Part shown: positions 13,250 to 24,700 of the stretch, in pieces
Numbering within the stretch: position 1 is the stretch's first letter
Layout: each line of letters begins with the position of its first letter
NCBI GenBank assembly: GCA_008694505.1
Contig: VZDJ01004378.1
Location: forward strand, 23,743,045-23,807,044
Direction: 5' to 3'
DNA from: Cyanoderma ruficeps
Taxonomy: Eukaryota; Chordata; Aves; Passeriformes; Timaliidae
DNA: 64,000 nt
Notes under the pieces: model-generated
Database searches by the model: none
What the model was told of the DNA's origin: nothing
Seen by the model: only the letters and a program-made list of their open reading frames with translations
Program-made: the position numbers and the translations under genes

Positions 13250-14020
13250 TTCAGGCATGGGGCCTCACAAAGTCCCTGATCCAATCTATGGCTCAAAGAA
13301 GGGTCAGCTGTGAGGGCAGCCCAGGCTGCTCAGGGCTGTATCCAGCTGGGTGTTGACTGCTCACCTCTCCATGGAATCTGTTTCGCTGTTTAACAGGAAA
13401 AGTGTTTCCCTTCACATCCAGTAAGAGCCTCCCTCAATTCTTTTATACCCATGGTCTCTTGTCCTCCCACGAAGCACTGAGGAGACTCTGTTTCTTCATC
13501 CACCTTCATGGAGAACCACAGCGAAATTCTTTCAAAACAATTTGTTCTCCAGGAAAAACCAACCTCAGTCCCTCACCTTATCCTCTCAGGTCAAGTGCCC
13601 CAGCTACTTGATAGTTTTGGTAGTTTTACTGAACTCACTCAGTCTGTCAACATCTTTCTTAGAATGAGTGGGCCTGAAATCTGGACTTCTTCTTCTTCTT
13701 CTTCTTCTTCTTATTCTTATTCTTATTCTTATTATTATATCCAATAATACCTATTAAAAGAGGTTAATTAATGCAGTCTAGGATGCCATTGGACTTTTCT
13801 GCTATCAGGACACACAGCTGGCTCATATTCAGCTTTCTCTCTGCCACAAGCCCCAGGCACTTTTCAGCAGAGCTTGTCCCCAGCCATTCCAGCTTGTCTG
13901 CCACTGAAAGCTGTTATTCCTTCCCAGGCAGGGGTTTTGCCATTTTTCTCTTCTTGTACTCCACCACACAAGCTCTCAAGCAGTTTGTCATCTGTCCTAC
14001 AAAGGTGTTCCCAGCACCCA
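13250..14020 (-). mobile_element. Old CR1 LINE, minus strand
   Basis: A diverged CR1 copy. The plus strand reads as the reverse complement of CR1: an element-3'-end segment (CAGGCTGCTCAGGGCTGTAT, about 13322), then the 'TCTTGTCCTCCCACGAAGCA' block (about 13457), and after a simple repeat the block around AGGATGCCATTGGACTTTTC (about 13780) that corresponds to the RT C-terminal region. Weaker similarity may continue to about 14190. It carries many indels, so no protein reading survives. The plus-strand open frames of up to 142 codons in this region are antisense to the element. It appears older than the CR1 at 6.5-8.5 kb, and it is interrupted by a microsatellite. Confidence 0.75.
13686..13736. 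repeat. CTT / TTATTC microsatellite
   Basis: About eight CTT units pass into several TTATTC-like units and then TTATTATA. It lies inside the decayed CR1 and probably grew by slippage after insertion. It accounts for the serine/tyrosine-run ending of an overlapping open frame, which is therefore not a protein. Confidence 0.95.
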
Positions 14021-17014
14021 ACCTGCTCCTTCTTTCTGAAAACATCTTTATATTAGATGGCATGAAACTCTGGAGGATCTCAGGTTCTGTCACAACTGTG
14101 CCCTCCCTTCTGCTAATTCACACCAAGTTTTCTATTCCTGTTCAATGTTCTAGCCTCCCTTCCCTGAGGGAGAAAACTGGAGGAATGCTCTTCAATTAAA
14201 TAATTAGCTAGTCTAGCTTTTGTCACTCTCAACTGCATGCCCTGCCAAATCCTATTGTAGTCATTTCATTGTTTTGCTCTATTTAGTTTTTTACAGGGCT
14301 CTGAAATCTTCCTTAGGTCTTTTTCATTTATCATTTTTCTGTTTCAAAAAAATTGCCTCAGTATTCTTAATATTTTAAGTAGTTTATAGTTGTCTGTCTT
14401 TCCATTTATTAAGTGATGAGTTCTCATTTCTTATAATGACGTCATAGCATCTAAAGTACAGTAGTGTTACAGTGTATAGTCTTTTTTAACCTAAAAATTG
14501 TCTGATACTAAAGTAAATTTCCACTATGATCATGCTTTCTTATTAGGTTGTTAGTAATAAACAATTATTCAAAAAAATAACAAAATTCAAAGATATTTAA
14601 ATTTTCCAAATTGTTGCCATCTACTGTAGGTACTTACTGTAGACAGAACAGATTATTGAGTGTTGCAAATCATATTCTGTCCTATAATCCCTTTTATTAT
14701 ATAGATGTATATAAATATAATTCTATTGATTGACCTTCTATTGAGGTAAGATGCTTTGCAGTGGTTTTACATCATATTTTTTCAAAACTTCAAGTTTTTT
14801 ATGTTTTCTTTCAGTATTTCAAAACAATACACTAAAGTGCAAAGCATATTTTGGTTTGTCCTTTCTCGCCTTGAATAATTTATCAAGAATGTTGTAAAAT
14901 ATTAAGCTTTTTGTTCTCATTAACTTTTAAGATTCTTCAATTTTTTAATCCTGCTCACAAATCAGATCAGAATCAAAAAACATTAGCTCAAAGCTTCTAT
15001 ATGGCATATGTTTCTGGAATTGCAATTTCTGTGACCTAAAGATTTGTAATTTTTGTCTGGGAAATTCACTCATATTTGAGAGTCACTCTTCTTTAGATTG
15101 AGACTCCTACAAACCCCTCCCAAATCATTAGTATTTCACTCTGTCTTCTTTTTCTTCACCAAACCATAAAATATTTCTTTTTGAGATATCTTACTGGTCT
15201 CTCATTTTTGGTCTCATTTTATTTTCACATTCTTCAAGACATGACTGATTCTGTAAACATGTAGCCTGTAATTCATTTTACAGACAGGAAGCTGTAGAAC
15301 TGTATCCTCAAATAATCCTACTCTTCATTTTCATGGTCTCTGGTGTCTCTTTTCAGTATATGCCTGAACATTTCACTTAAGATATCAGCAACATCTGAAA
15401 TCTGCACTGTAGTCTTCTAAACTTTCAGCTCAATATTCCTTTATGTATTTTAGCTTTCACAAAAGTCCTGAGTTTTACCTGGAGCCCATCTGTTTCCCTT
15501 ACCTCTTTGTCACAGAAAATCTTTTTAACACTCTTCTAAGTCAGTGGTCTGAGCATAAACTTCCCCTGAGGTTCATCTTGTTCCTGATACTACTCTAATG
15601 TAAGAAACCAGTAAATGCATGATTAAACAGCTTGATAGCAACAGATATCTTGCCTCATTTAGAATTGCTGATAAGCTCTAAGTTTATGAAACACATTTCT
15701 CTTTACAGCCATAACTTTGTATATGCTTAATTATTCTTCTTATTCTTCCTTTCATTATAATATAACAACACTCATTAATTATAATTGGCTTTATATGGAC
15801 GCACTTTTAATACTTCCACCTTTCAGTCACTACCAGCCATTTGAATGTTTCAATGACTCATATTACCTGCTATTTGTTAATGTTCTTCATAAAATACTTT
15901 GTATTTCAGCTTCTTTTCACAAAATACTCTCTTTCATTTTTTGTTCTTCCAGAATTAGCATGTAAGGTCACTATTTCACCACTTTTTTCTTATCCTTCTA
16001 TAGGGAATTTCTTCACTGATAGTGTTAAAACCAGTAAGTGCTGGTAATAGGGTATCATTTATCATCAAGCTTAGTCCTATTTCATGCCTGACAGTCTTTT
16101 CTCTCCTATAAAACAATGTGCATTCACTAACTCACAAGATTCACATCCCAGCTATCTTGTGAGGGTGTGATGTGTATGCAACGTTTCAAAAGCAAATGGC
16201 AGGGTCACAGTTCTATTTATCCTCTAAATAGTCCATGTTCCAGCTCCCTGTCCTTTTTCTATGTCATCTAATCCTACCCACCAGCTTGCTTTTGAGTTCA
16301 CAGTTGGACATTTTAGAGGGCTTGCAGGACTTGGGATATTTAGGGGAAGGAATAAACTTCTTGCTCTGAAGTGATTGTGGTTCACAGCAGAACAGATACT
16401 TGATATCCGACCATTGTTCTGCCAGAGGTATTTGTCTTTCTGCATGGGAATGATTATTGCTGGAGGTAAAGAATCTGTATCTCTTGAAATAATGTTTAAG
16501 AAAATGCTCATCACAGAGAGATAATTCAGAGTCAGAGGCCACAAGACAGGCTACTGATGCAGGTTGGCAAACACTACACATTCTGTCAAGAGTGAGCTGC
16601 ATCTGAAGCCACTTGGCCACTGCACAACCACAGCCACTTTAGTGTGAAGACTATGAACTATAAGATAGACTGAAATGTCAGGAAAAGATAAGTTTTGGTA
16701 ATGGTACTGAAATACCTGAAAATTATAAAGGAGGAAATATTTGATGATACTTCATGATTTTGAAGATGCAAAACATCTCTAGGCTGAGTATACATTTGCC
16801 TCAAAAAGTCAGAACATTAAATGACAGGTAAATTTATTCCTGATAACAAGGAAATCATAAACTCAAAAATATTAGTTTCATTTAGCAGGGAACAAATGTC
16901 TGAATGCGTAACCAGAGTAATAGGATGAAAATAAATATATTGAGTATACTAAAAAATCCAAGCCAAAGCAAAAAACAGAGGCTTTTGTTTATTGGTTATG
17001 ACACAGTATTTTGA
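14021..17014. other. AT-rich non-coding stretch
   Basis: Mostly T-rich, with no transposon recognised. The only segment that stands out is 16224-16620, where two long minus-strand frames overlap; that is listed separately. Open frames at 15717-16047 (plus) are low-complexity. Confidence 0.5.
16264..16620 (-). other. Unassigned cysteine-containing open frame, 118 codons
   Basis: I do not recognise this frame. The N-terminal part reads CSVCQPASVACLVASDSELS, followed by LCDEHF and then a basic and aromatic segment. The C-x2-C...C...LCDEH order is loosely like a small zinc-binding fold such as a B-box, but the spacing does not fit a profile I can name. The 3' end runs into a GTGGGTAGG sequence (near 16273) that could act as a splice donor, and the upstream minus strand has weak pyrimidine-AG candidates. 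A second frame (16544-16224) overlaps it, which argues against selection on either. It could be a decayed exon, a retrocopy fragment or chance; chance is most likely. Confidence 0.15.
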
Positions 17015-18534
17015 CAGGAGATGTAAGAGATGGATCCCTACAAATTTATGGGGCCTGCTGGGATTCATCCAAGAATCCTCAAAAATCTAGCTGTTGTCAT
17101 CACAAAGCCTCTCTCAATCATTTTTGAGAGATCTTGGGAACCTGCAGAAGTGCCAGCTGACTGGAAGCTGGTGAACATTGTCTTAATTTTAAGGAAGAGC
17201 AAGAAGGAGGACCTCAGAAACTACAGGCTTGTGAGTGCCTCGTTTAAGGTTATTCTGGGAGGCAGGTATTGAAAACACTTGGAGGACAATGCAGTCACTG
17301 GTCACAGCCAGCACGGCTTCATGACGGGGAAGTCCTGCATGTCAAACCTGGTTTCTTCCTGTGACACGGTATCCCACCTAGCTGGTCTAGGAAAGTCAAT
17401 AGATGTAATCCCTTTGGACTCCAGCAAAGATTTTGATAGTGTTTCTCACAGTATCCTTCTGGACAAAATGTCCAATGCACAGCTGGATAACCCAGTTACA
17501 TAATGGGTGAGCAACTGATTCACAGGTCAGGCACAAAATCTTGTAGTGAATGGGATGACATCAGGCCAGGATCTGGTCCCTAGTGGGGTTCCAGAGGTGT
17601 CCATCCTCAACTCTGTGCACTTCATCATCTTCATTAACAGCCCAAATTTAGGACTCAAAGGAATATGAACTAAGTTTGCTAACAACACTGAACTGGCAGG
17701 AGCTGTCAGCTCCCTCAAGGGCAGAGAAGCCCTGCAGAGAGATTTCAATGAGTTAGAGAGAGAGGTAGTCACCCACCACATGTAGTTTAATGAGAGCAAG
17801 TGCCAGATACTGCATCTGGGATGGGGCAATTCTGGTTGTATGTATAAACTGGGGAATGAGAGGCTGGAGAGAAGCAATGTTGAAAGAGGCTTGGCAATCC
17901 TGGTTGATGGCAAGTTGAACATGGGCCAGAAGTGCTCTGGCATCCAGGAGGGCCAACCCTGTCCCGGGGGGCATCAGGCACAGCATTGCCAGCCGGGCAA
18001 GGGAGGGGATTGTCTCCTCTGATCTGGACTGGGGCGGCCTCACCTCCAGCGCTGGGGGCAGTTTTGGGTGCTAACCAAGATTATTAGACAGTGTCCAAGA
18101 GAGAGTCATGAGGATGGTGAAGGGTCTGGAGGGGAGACCACATGAGGAGCAACCGAAGACACTTGGTTTGTTCAGCCTGGAGGATACTGAGGGGAGACCT
18201 CATTGTGGTCTTCAACATCCTCACAAAGCATGTACAGATGTCCTCACTTGTGACCGGTGACAGGACCCAAGGGAAACGCCATGAAGTTGTTTCAGGGCAG
18301 GTTTAGATTGGATATTAAAAAAAGGTTTCTCACCTAGAGGATAGTTCAGCACTGGCACAGGCTCCCCAAGGCAGTGACCATAGCACCAAGCCTGACAGAG
18401 TTCAGGAAACATTTGGACAATGCTCTCAGGCACATGGTGTGACTCTTGGGGTGTACTGTGCTGGGCCAGGTGTAGGACTCAACAATTCTAATGGGTCCCT
18501 TCCAACTCAGAATATTTTTTTATGCTTCTATCAA
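17015..18534 (+). mobile_element. CR1 LINE, 5'-truncated, about 1.5 kb
   Basis: CR1 in the plus direction. It opens at the RT segment read as GPAGIHPRI (about 17048), continues through DSSKDFDSVSHSILLDKM (about 17421-17475), and ends with a 3' untranslated region whose last part reads CTAATGGGTCCCTTCCAACT before TTTATGCTTCTATC (18520-18534). This ending differs from the 6.5-kb copy, so it probably belongs to another CR1 subfamily. It is truncated within RT at its 5' side. The boundary near 17015 is approximate. Confidence 0.93.
17030..18440 (+). pseudogene. CR1 reverse transcriptase, catalytically dead remnant
   Basis: This is the reverse-transcriptase reading of the CR1 copy, split over several frames: 17030-17272, 17279-17503, and further fragments to about 18440. 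At the catalytic box the family motif Phe-Ala-Asp-Asp reads TTT GCT AAC AAC (17675-17686), that is Phe-Ala-Asn-Asn, so both metal-binding aspartates are gone. A TGA stop lies just before it, in frame, at 17666-17668. Minus-strand open frames over 17527-18043 are shadows. The copy is non-functional. Confidence 0.9.
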
Positions 18535-21219
18535 GGCCTTATCTCTCACCTCTTACAAATTTATATTTTGAATTAGTAAATTCTAAATCATGATTTTACA
18601 CAGACATTTTAAAGGATGAGCAGGAGCACTTAACAGAATCTGGAAAAGGAGCACATGAAGAAAACAATGTCACTCATACAGCAGAAATAAATGGGAATAT
18701 ATCATTCTGTAACGAGTGAAAGAAATATTTCTTTTCTGCAACGTTGGGAAGAGATACCAGCACTACTCCTTGGCAGGAGTTTCACATAGTTATTGCTCGC
18801 AAAATAAATGCAAGCAAGTCAATAAGAGACAGAAAAAGCATACATCAGGAATTTAAAAAATCAGATTCAGAAATTCAAGGTATTTTTAATAATAGTAAAA
18901 GTATCATTTTATAATCACTGTAGAAAGTAGGCAATTTCAAGTTAATGGATTATTTTTAATTTACTAAACCTAAGGGATCATTTTTCTTTATGCAGGGTAA
19001 GTTTAAGGAAGTCTTTGAATTTGGTATTCAGGGGGAATTAAGAAGAGGTATCTAACAGAACAAAGAAGAAACCAGCTAAAAAAACAGAATATATTTTTAG
19101 TAAAAATATTCATTAGGAGCTGATATAGAGAGCCATTTGATGATATAATCACAGATAAATACAAACTTCAGAGGATGATCCTAAAACTCTTATATTAGAT
19201 TATTACATTTTCTGGTTTTAGTGATTTTTAGCATTCCAGGTATACATTACATTGCAATTTATCATGGTACATCCAATTAGAAATAATTTGCATGAAAAAA
19301 TAATTTTCACTTTTTTTTTGTCTGAAAGTGTCAATTTCACTCATTAAGATAAAAAAATCTGCATTACATTCTAGTCTTTAGGAATGGATTCTCTGATGTT
19401 ATTAACATGTTAGGGCATGGCATAACGAATGAAAATCTAACAGAAGAGTATATTTAGGTTAACAATAACATTGTTCTACTCAGTACCTTATTAAGATATG
19501 ACTTCATTAGCAAAATTGACAATTTATTTGAAAACATTCCCATTGTAAACAGGAAAAAAATAATAATAAAGAAATAAATCTTAATAAGAAAATCAGAAAT
19601 GGATATTAACTGTTCTTCTTTACTATCATATTGTAAATATCCACAGGCAAGTAGTTAGTTATGGACAATGAGATGATAAACATATTCTTCTTAGTACATG
19701 TTGTTTCATATATTTATTATTTTTTATAAATAAGGTATTATACTCACAGAAAAATATTATTAAATAGTTAATATATAAATAGATCTATTTATAAACAAAC
19801 ACACAATCATTTATGCAAATAGTATGAATATATTGTGTATGTGCATGCAAATACAATTTTTTCTTATTTTGTTTATATGGATACTTTTATATTTATTTAT
19901 GTAAATATATAAATATATTTCATATTATTAACCTCAAAATACTCTTATAAGTCTAACTATTGCTTTTTAATAATGGTCTAGATGCACATGGAAGCTGTAC
20001 AAATTCACATCAAAAAATTGTAAGAAGACGGACAATTGAAGGCTACTACTTGCTAACTCAGAACATAGCCAGGATGTTCTCCCAGGGAAAACACTGAGCA
20101 GCAAATATTTCAATGATAATAAAAAACTGACTAGCTTATCCTCCTGGGATAAATTCTTATCTCTTACTCGATCTATATGTGTGAATCGGAAATTTTGTCC
20201 TCAGATCTGTTATTCTGTATCTGTTTCCAATTAATCTGCTTCCTTGGAAGAATGGTGGCTGTGACCTCTGTTATTGTTTTGCTTTCCTTACAATCATTCA
20301 TAATTTGACTCCTGTAGAAATAAGTTTAAAAAATTAATTTGACCTACTTTTGGTCTCTACAACCTTTAACCATCTCAAACATCTCCTAGGAATGCCAAAA
20401 AAATTACCCACTTTTTCGAATGTTCCTTGGAACTGTTTCCTTATTCTATCTGAAAGATTAAATGCCTCTAGTTATTTAAGCATTGCTGCCCTCAGCATGG
20501 AGGGCAGATTCAATAAACAATTACCTTGCACTGTAGCAGCCCTGACAAAGAGCCCTGCCAGTCATCAAAAGAAAGTTAACACAAAGAGGCACCTGCCACT
20601 ATAAACAGAGAGACAGAGAAAGATGTGTCCTTTTCTTCCCCATTCATCCAGAGCTCTGAGTAAATAATTTACACAACTGAAATGTTCTGTACCCATTTTC
20701 TTCCATTTTACTCCCCATCAACTGCCAGCAATCAAACAAAACTCAGCACTTCCTAGGGCTTGAAGGACACATGCTGAAGGCATGTGCACACTCTTCCCAG
20801 TCTGTTTTTACTGACACATACTCTGCCTTAACAGCTGCGTACCATTTCACAGGGAAATTCTTATACTAGTGACAGACTGAAGAAATCAGAGTCTCACAGA
20901 CTCGCTTTCAAGTTGTTTCCAGTTTTTATTGATGACCTAATATCTGCTGCCTTCCCCCTCTTTCCTTCTGCTCTGTGGCAGACGGGACAGGGCTTGAGAG
21001 AGTTCTGAAAGATCGAAAAACTTGAATATCAGGACTGGTTGTCTCCCTTCTTCCTAGATTCTCTTTTCTTTCACTCTCCATGACATGTCTACATGGGAAA
21101 ATTGTTGGGGTTTGGACTTCCTCTTAGGGTTCAGCTTTTCTGTTAGCCTGCATTCACCGCAGAGTCTCTGTTGCAGCCTATCTTGGCCTCTGAGTGATTC
21201 CAAAGTCCTACGCATAGGG
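18535..21219. other. AT-rich non-coding stretch
   Basis: No gene or transposon recognised. The part from about 19500 to 19930 is extremely AT-rich, with many TATTTATA-like words. The part from 20340 to 21210 is somewhat less AT-rich but gave no match to a family I know. Confidence 0.55.
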
Positions 21220-21225
21220 GTCACC
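21220..21225. repeat. Target-site duplication, left copy (GTCACC)
   Basis: GTCACC directly abuts the TGTTGCAG start of the LTR and is repeated at 21729-21734 directly after its end. Perfect 6-bp duplications are typical of ERVK/betaretrovirus-type integration. Confidence 0.9.
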
Positions 21226-21728
21226 TGTTGCAGTGCGCATTTTGGGTTTTCTTATGTTCTGTATATATTTTTTTATATTTGTAATGGTTTGTTCCTACAC
21301 CCCCATCCCAAAATCCCCCAACGGTGTTTCCCTTGTGATAGACCTTGTCAATCACCTTGTAAGATCTGGAAGATTCTGGGGAAAAAGCCCTAGGATTTGG
21401 CAAGGTACCCTGGTACCACCTTCTTTCATTGTTCTGTTAAGTTTCCCTGTTCTGGGTCACACCCTCCCTCCCCTTGGATTGGTTCCAAGTTCTCCCCTGC
21501 TCAGTGTACATCCCCTGTACCTAAGGTGGGAACAGAGGGGCTGCTCCTCACTCTTTCTGCACAAGGGAGGTAACCGGGTGGAATAAAACCAGGTGAAACC
21601 CAAGCAAGAGTCCACTCTTTCTTCCAAGTCGTCGACCACGCTTCAGCCTGAGGTTCACTCACCAAATGTTCCTTATCTCTTGTCAGAGAGCTAGCTAGCC
21701 AGTGAAGCAGCTCCGGGATGCCACTATA
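21226..21728 (+). mobile_element. Solo LTR, ERVK-type (copy 1), 503 bp
   Basis: A complete solo long terminal repeat in the plus direction. It starts TGTTGCAGTGCGCA and ends CCACTATA, and it is flanked by the 6-bp repeat GTCACC. It carries the polyadenylation signal AATAAA at 21582-21587 and a weak TATA-like TACCTAAG about 60 bp upstream of that (21518-21525). There is no internal retroviral sequence on either side, so the provirus was probably lost by recombination between its two LTRs. The copy at 44114-44666 is clearly homologous along its whole length. The 3' end is TA rather than the canonical CA in both copies. The ERVK assignment rests on the 6-bp duplication and is an inference. Open frames in this stretch are not genes. 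Confidence 0.92.
21582..21587 (+). terminator. LTR polyadenylation signal AATAAA
   Basis: A canonical AATAAA within a GTGGAATAAA context that is conserved in the second copy at 44517-44522. It marks the R region and fixes the plus orientation of the LTR. Confidence 0.8.
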
Positions 21729-21734
21729 GTCACC
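21729..21734. repeat. Target-site duplication, right copy (GTCACC)
   Basis: Exact repeat of 21220-21225 directly after the LTR end. Confidence 0.9.
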
Positions 21735-24700
21735 TGCAAGGTATTTACATCCAGCAATAAAACTAGAAATTTGTGCAAGACCTGATGTTTTTTATACAGG
21801 GAAGTGGAAAAAAAAAATCTGCATCTCATATATTGAAGTGTAGATGATAGACTATAAAAAATCCATATAATCTATGTGAATGAAAGAATGTCTTTGTTTA
21901 AAATATTTAAGTCAATTAAATATTGCTGACATAAAGGACTACAACTGATTACTAATAAAGTATCCAATTTGACACAACAGCACCAACAAGGAATGGAGGA
22001 AAATATTCAGAAAAAATTGAAAAATAATCCTGATATGGGACTTGTCACATATCCTATTTCAAGCAGGGCAATTTAAAAAGACTCTGTTAGAACATAACAA
22101 GACAAATAGCTATTAACAATTCAATATCATAGAGAAACCATGTACTGGTCACATGTCTCATATACAATGAAGGGAGTTATCTCACTAAATGTAATGGCAC
22201 TTGTAAAAGAAAGAGATGTCACAAGCTTGAGACAGTAATGAGATAAAGTCTGAACTGTTTGCACGCAAATGACCCAAGCTGAATGAAATTGATGTTTGCA
22301 TTTCAATGCTATTCTGCAAGCACTGCCATCCCTATTGCTCTAGCCTTGCTTTCTTGAATTTTCTTAGAAATAAGAAAAAAATTGCTAATTAAAATAATAA
22401 AGGGGATCTTGTACTCTGCCATCACATCAGCTTATAAATGCTAGTTTCCAAGTGAAAACTTCTACTAAAGTCCATCAAAGACGTCTGAAATAGTTTATCT
22501 TGTTAGCAATTCCAATACAGTTTAAATTATTTAAATATAAATTTGATTTGAAATAATGTAATTTCAAAAGGATAGTGAGATGATAGATCTCACATTCTGA
22601 TGGACCAGACATCAGTAATTTTCATTTTTTTCCATATTAAGAGAACCTGTTTGCATTTTACTTTGCTTTTTGCATTCTATTATTAAAGAAATAAATAAGT
22701 TTGAGTCATGTCTGTCTTCATCTACATTTGATTTCTAAACACTGAGTTTATTATTCCTGCAAATGATATTTCAGAAGAGTTGAAGAGTATTTCATGTATT
22801 TGCCTTCTGTGCATTTGTTTCTTAAACCCAATATAAAAACACAGGAAAAGCATTTTCTTTATTCCATCAGATGCCAGATGTCATTCTGAAAGAGAACATT
22901 TCCAGTAGGAGGTGCTCAATATTTTGACAATAAACTAGCAAAACATTGAAAACCATGCTTCATTTTAAGCACATTAACAGATTGAATTTCTTTAAGTTAT
23001 GAAGGATTTTTGACAATTGAGGGTAAGTTACTATAGAATTTCAGAAAAATTAGTCCAACACAAGCTTTAAATACAACTGCCACACTCGTTCTAAGGAATC
23101 AGTAATTTCTGCTATTATTGTTGGCTTAGTATATGTTGCGCTTCTATCTTAATGTTTCAGACACAATAGGTTTTATTTAAGTGCACAGTTTCATGAAATT
23201 CAATCTTATTGTTTCCCTCTTCCTCTGTTAAATATCAGCAATTGGACCAAACCCAACTCTTCACTCTTTCTCTTTCTCTTTTTTATTTTTTTTCCCCCAT
23301 TGTTAAGAGAAGCTACCAACAGGATCAATTCACAGTATCTTGAAGAACTATCCTTATGATTGGAGTACTCCACAGATGACTAGGACTTCTAGTGAAAATT
23401 TCTCCTGTACTTTCACCCATACATAAAGGATTAAGTGCCAGGTGTTGCACAGCCTGCAAATACCAGAGAAAACAAGGGCTATCCATTAAGTCTCTTGTTT
23501 GTATGGTGTCATAGCAGCAGGGTATGGAAAGGTTTTCTCTTTGCAGTAGACAACACCAGAACTGTGAAATGCAAAGCAGTAAGGCCAAGAAGACTTTCAA
23601 TTGACATTCTAGTACCTCCAGATTTTCTCCCAAAGCTTAGTATGGAAATATCATGAATTAGCTTGAAAAATATTTGGAAAAAAGGATATAACCTTGCTAG
23701 AATTATTGTAGGGAATGAAAAGCATTTTCACAGACCAACAAGAAAAGCTGTAAGGAGGAAATTAGGAAGTCAATAATTTAGAAATTGTGAGATAGCTTTC
23801 ATTTAACCTTTGAGAAGGAAAAAAAAACAAAAACCAAACATAAAATTGTGCATTAATTGCAGTTCTTAAAGGACATTGTCCAAAAACAAAAAAAGTGGAC
23901 AAGATGCGGATGATTTGATTGTTCTACCATCTTAAGATGATAGTTAAGATGGAAAGAGAAGTTAAATATGTGAATTACAAAATTCTAGAAAGTAGGAAAT
24001 GTTAATAAAACCCCACCATCTTCATTTGTTACTAGCCAACTATGAGTAGGAGTTCTATTACATAGGACAACTTGAAAGTGTCAGGCAGAGTCATCTCAAC
24101 TCTAAAGAGCCATAATGTCACACCAGAAATCTAAACTCTAATCAGTGGTTAAATGTGCTACTTCACCATCTTGTCCTGGAAACAGAAGATTATTTCCTTG
24201 CCTTCCTGCTTGCACAGGTGTGATGGAGGATTTCTGACACTTTCTGCATGAGAAGTTATGGTTTAACATTTTCTGGCCTATAGTAAGTGTCAATGAATTG
24301 TGCTTTGCATTTCCAAAGCTAATTGTCACTGGCTTACACAAAACATCAACAAAATGAAAGTGTTCATATTCTTGTCATCCACTTCCAAATAGGCAACAAG
24401 AAAAAAAATCATATTAATTCTACTAAATTAATTATAAGATCAGGGCCAAATACCTTCTGTAGTATATAGGTGGATCATGCAATCTTTTAAAACCTTTATC
24501 TTTTTAACCTGTTGAAGTAGTATGCAAATGAAATGTGTAGGAAACATCTCATAGAAAGAAAAAGTTAGAGATGACTTGTGGAACATTTAAAGAGAGTTGT
24601 CTATTTTGTTTTTTAGTAGTATGTACAATTAGTTGTATATTTGCATTTCAGGTTTTATGCTTTTCACTTTTTTGCTTTTGTGCAGTTTGGAATTCTATTG

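Noticed and set aside
13402..14199. Plus-strand open frames of 60-142 codons
   Set aside because: They are antisense to a decayed CR1 and include a serine/tyrosine run made by a CTT/TTATTC microsatellite.
21085..21639. Open frames of 60-117 codons on both strands
   Set aside because: They overlap or cross the solo LTR and its flank; the LTR explains the composition and no domain is present.
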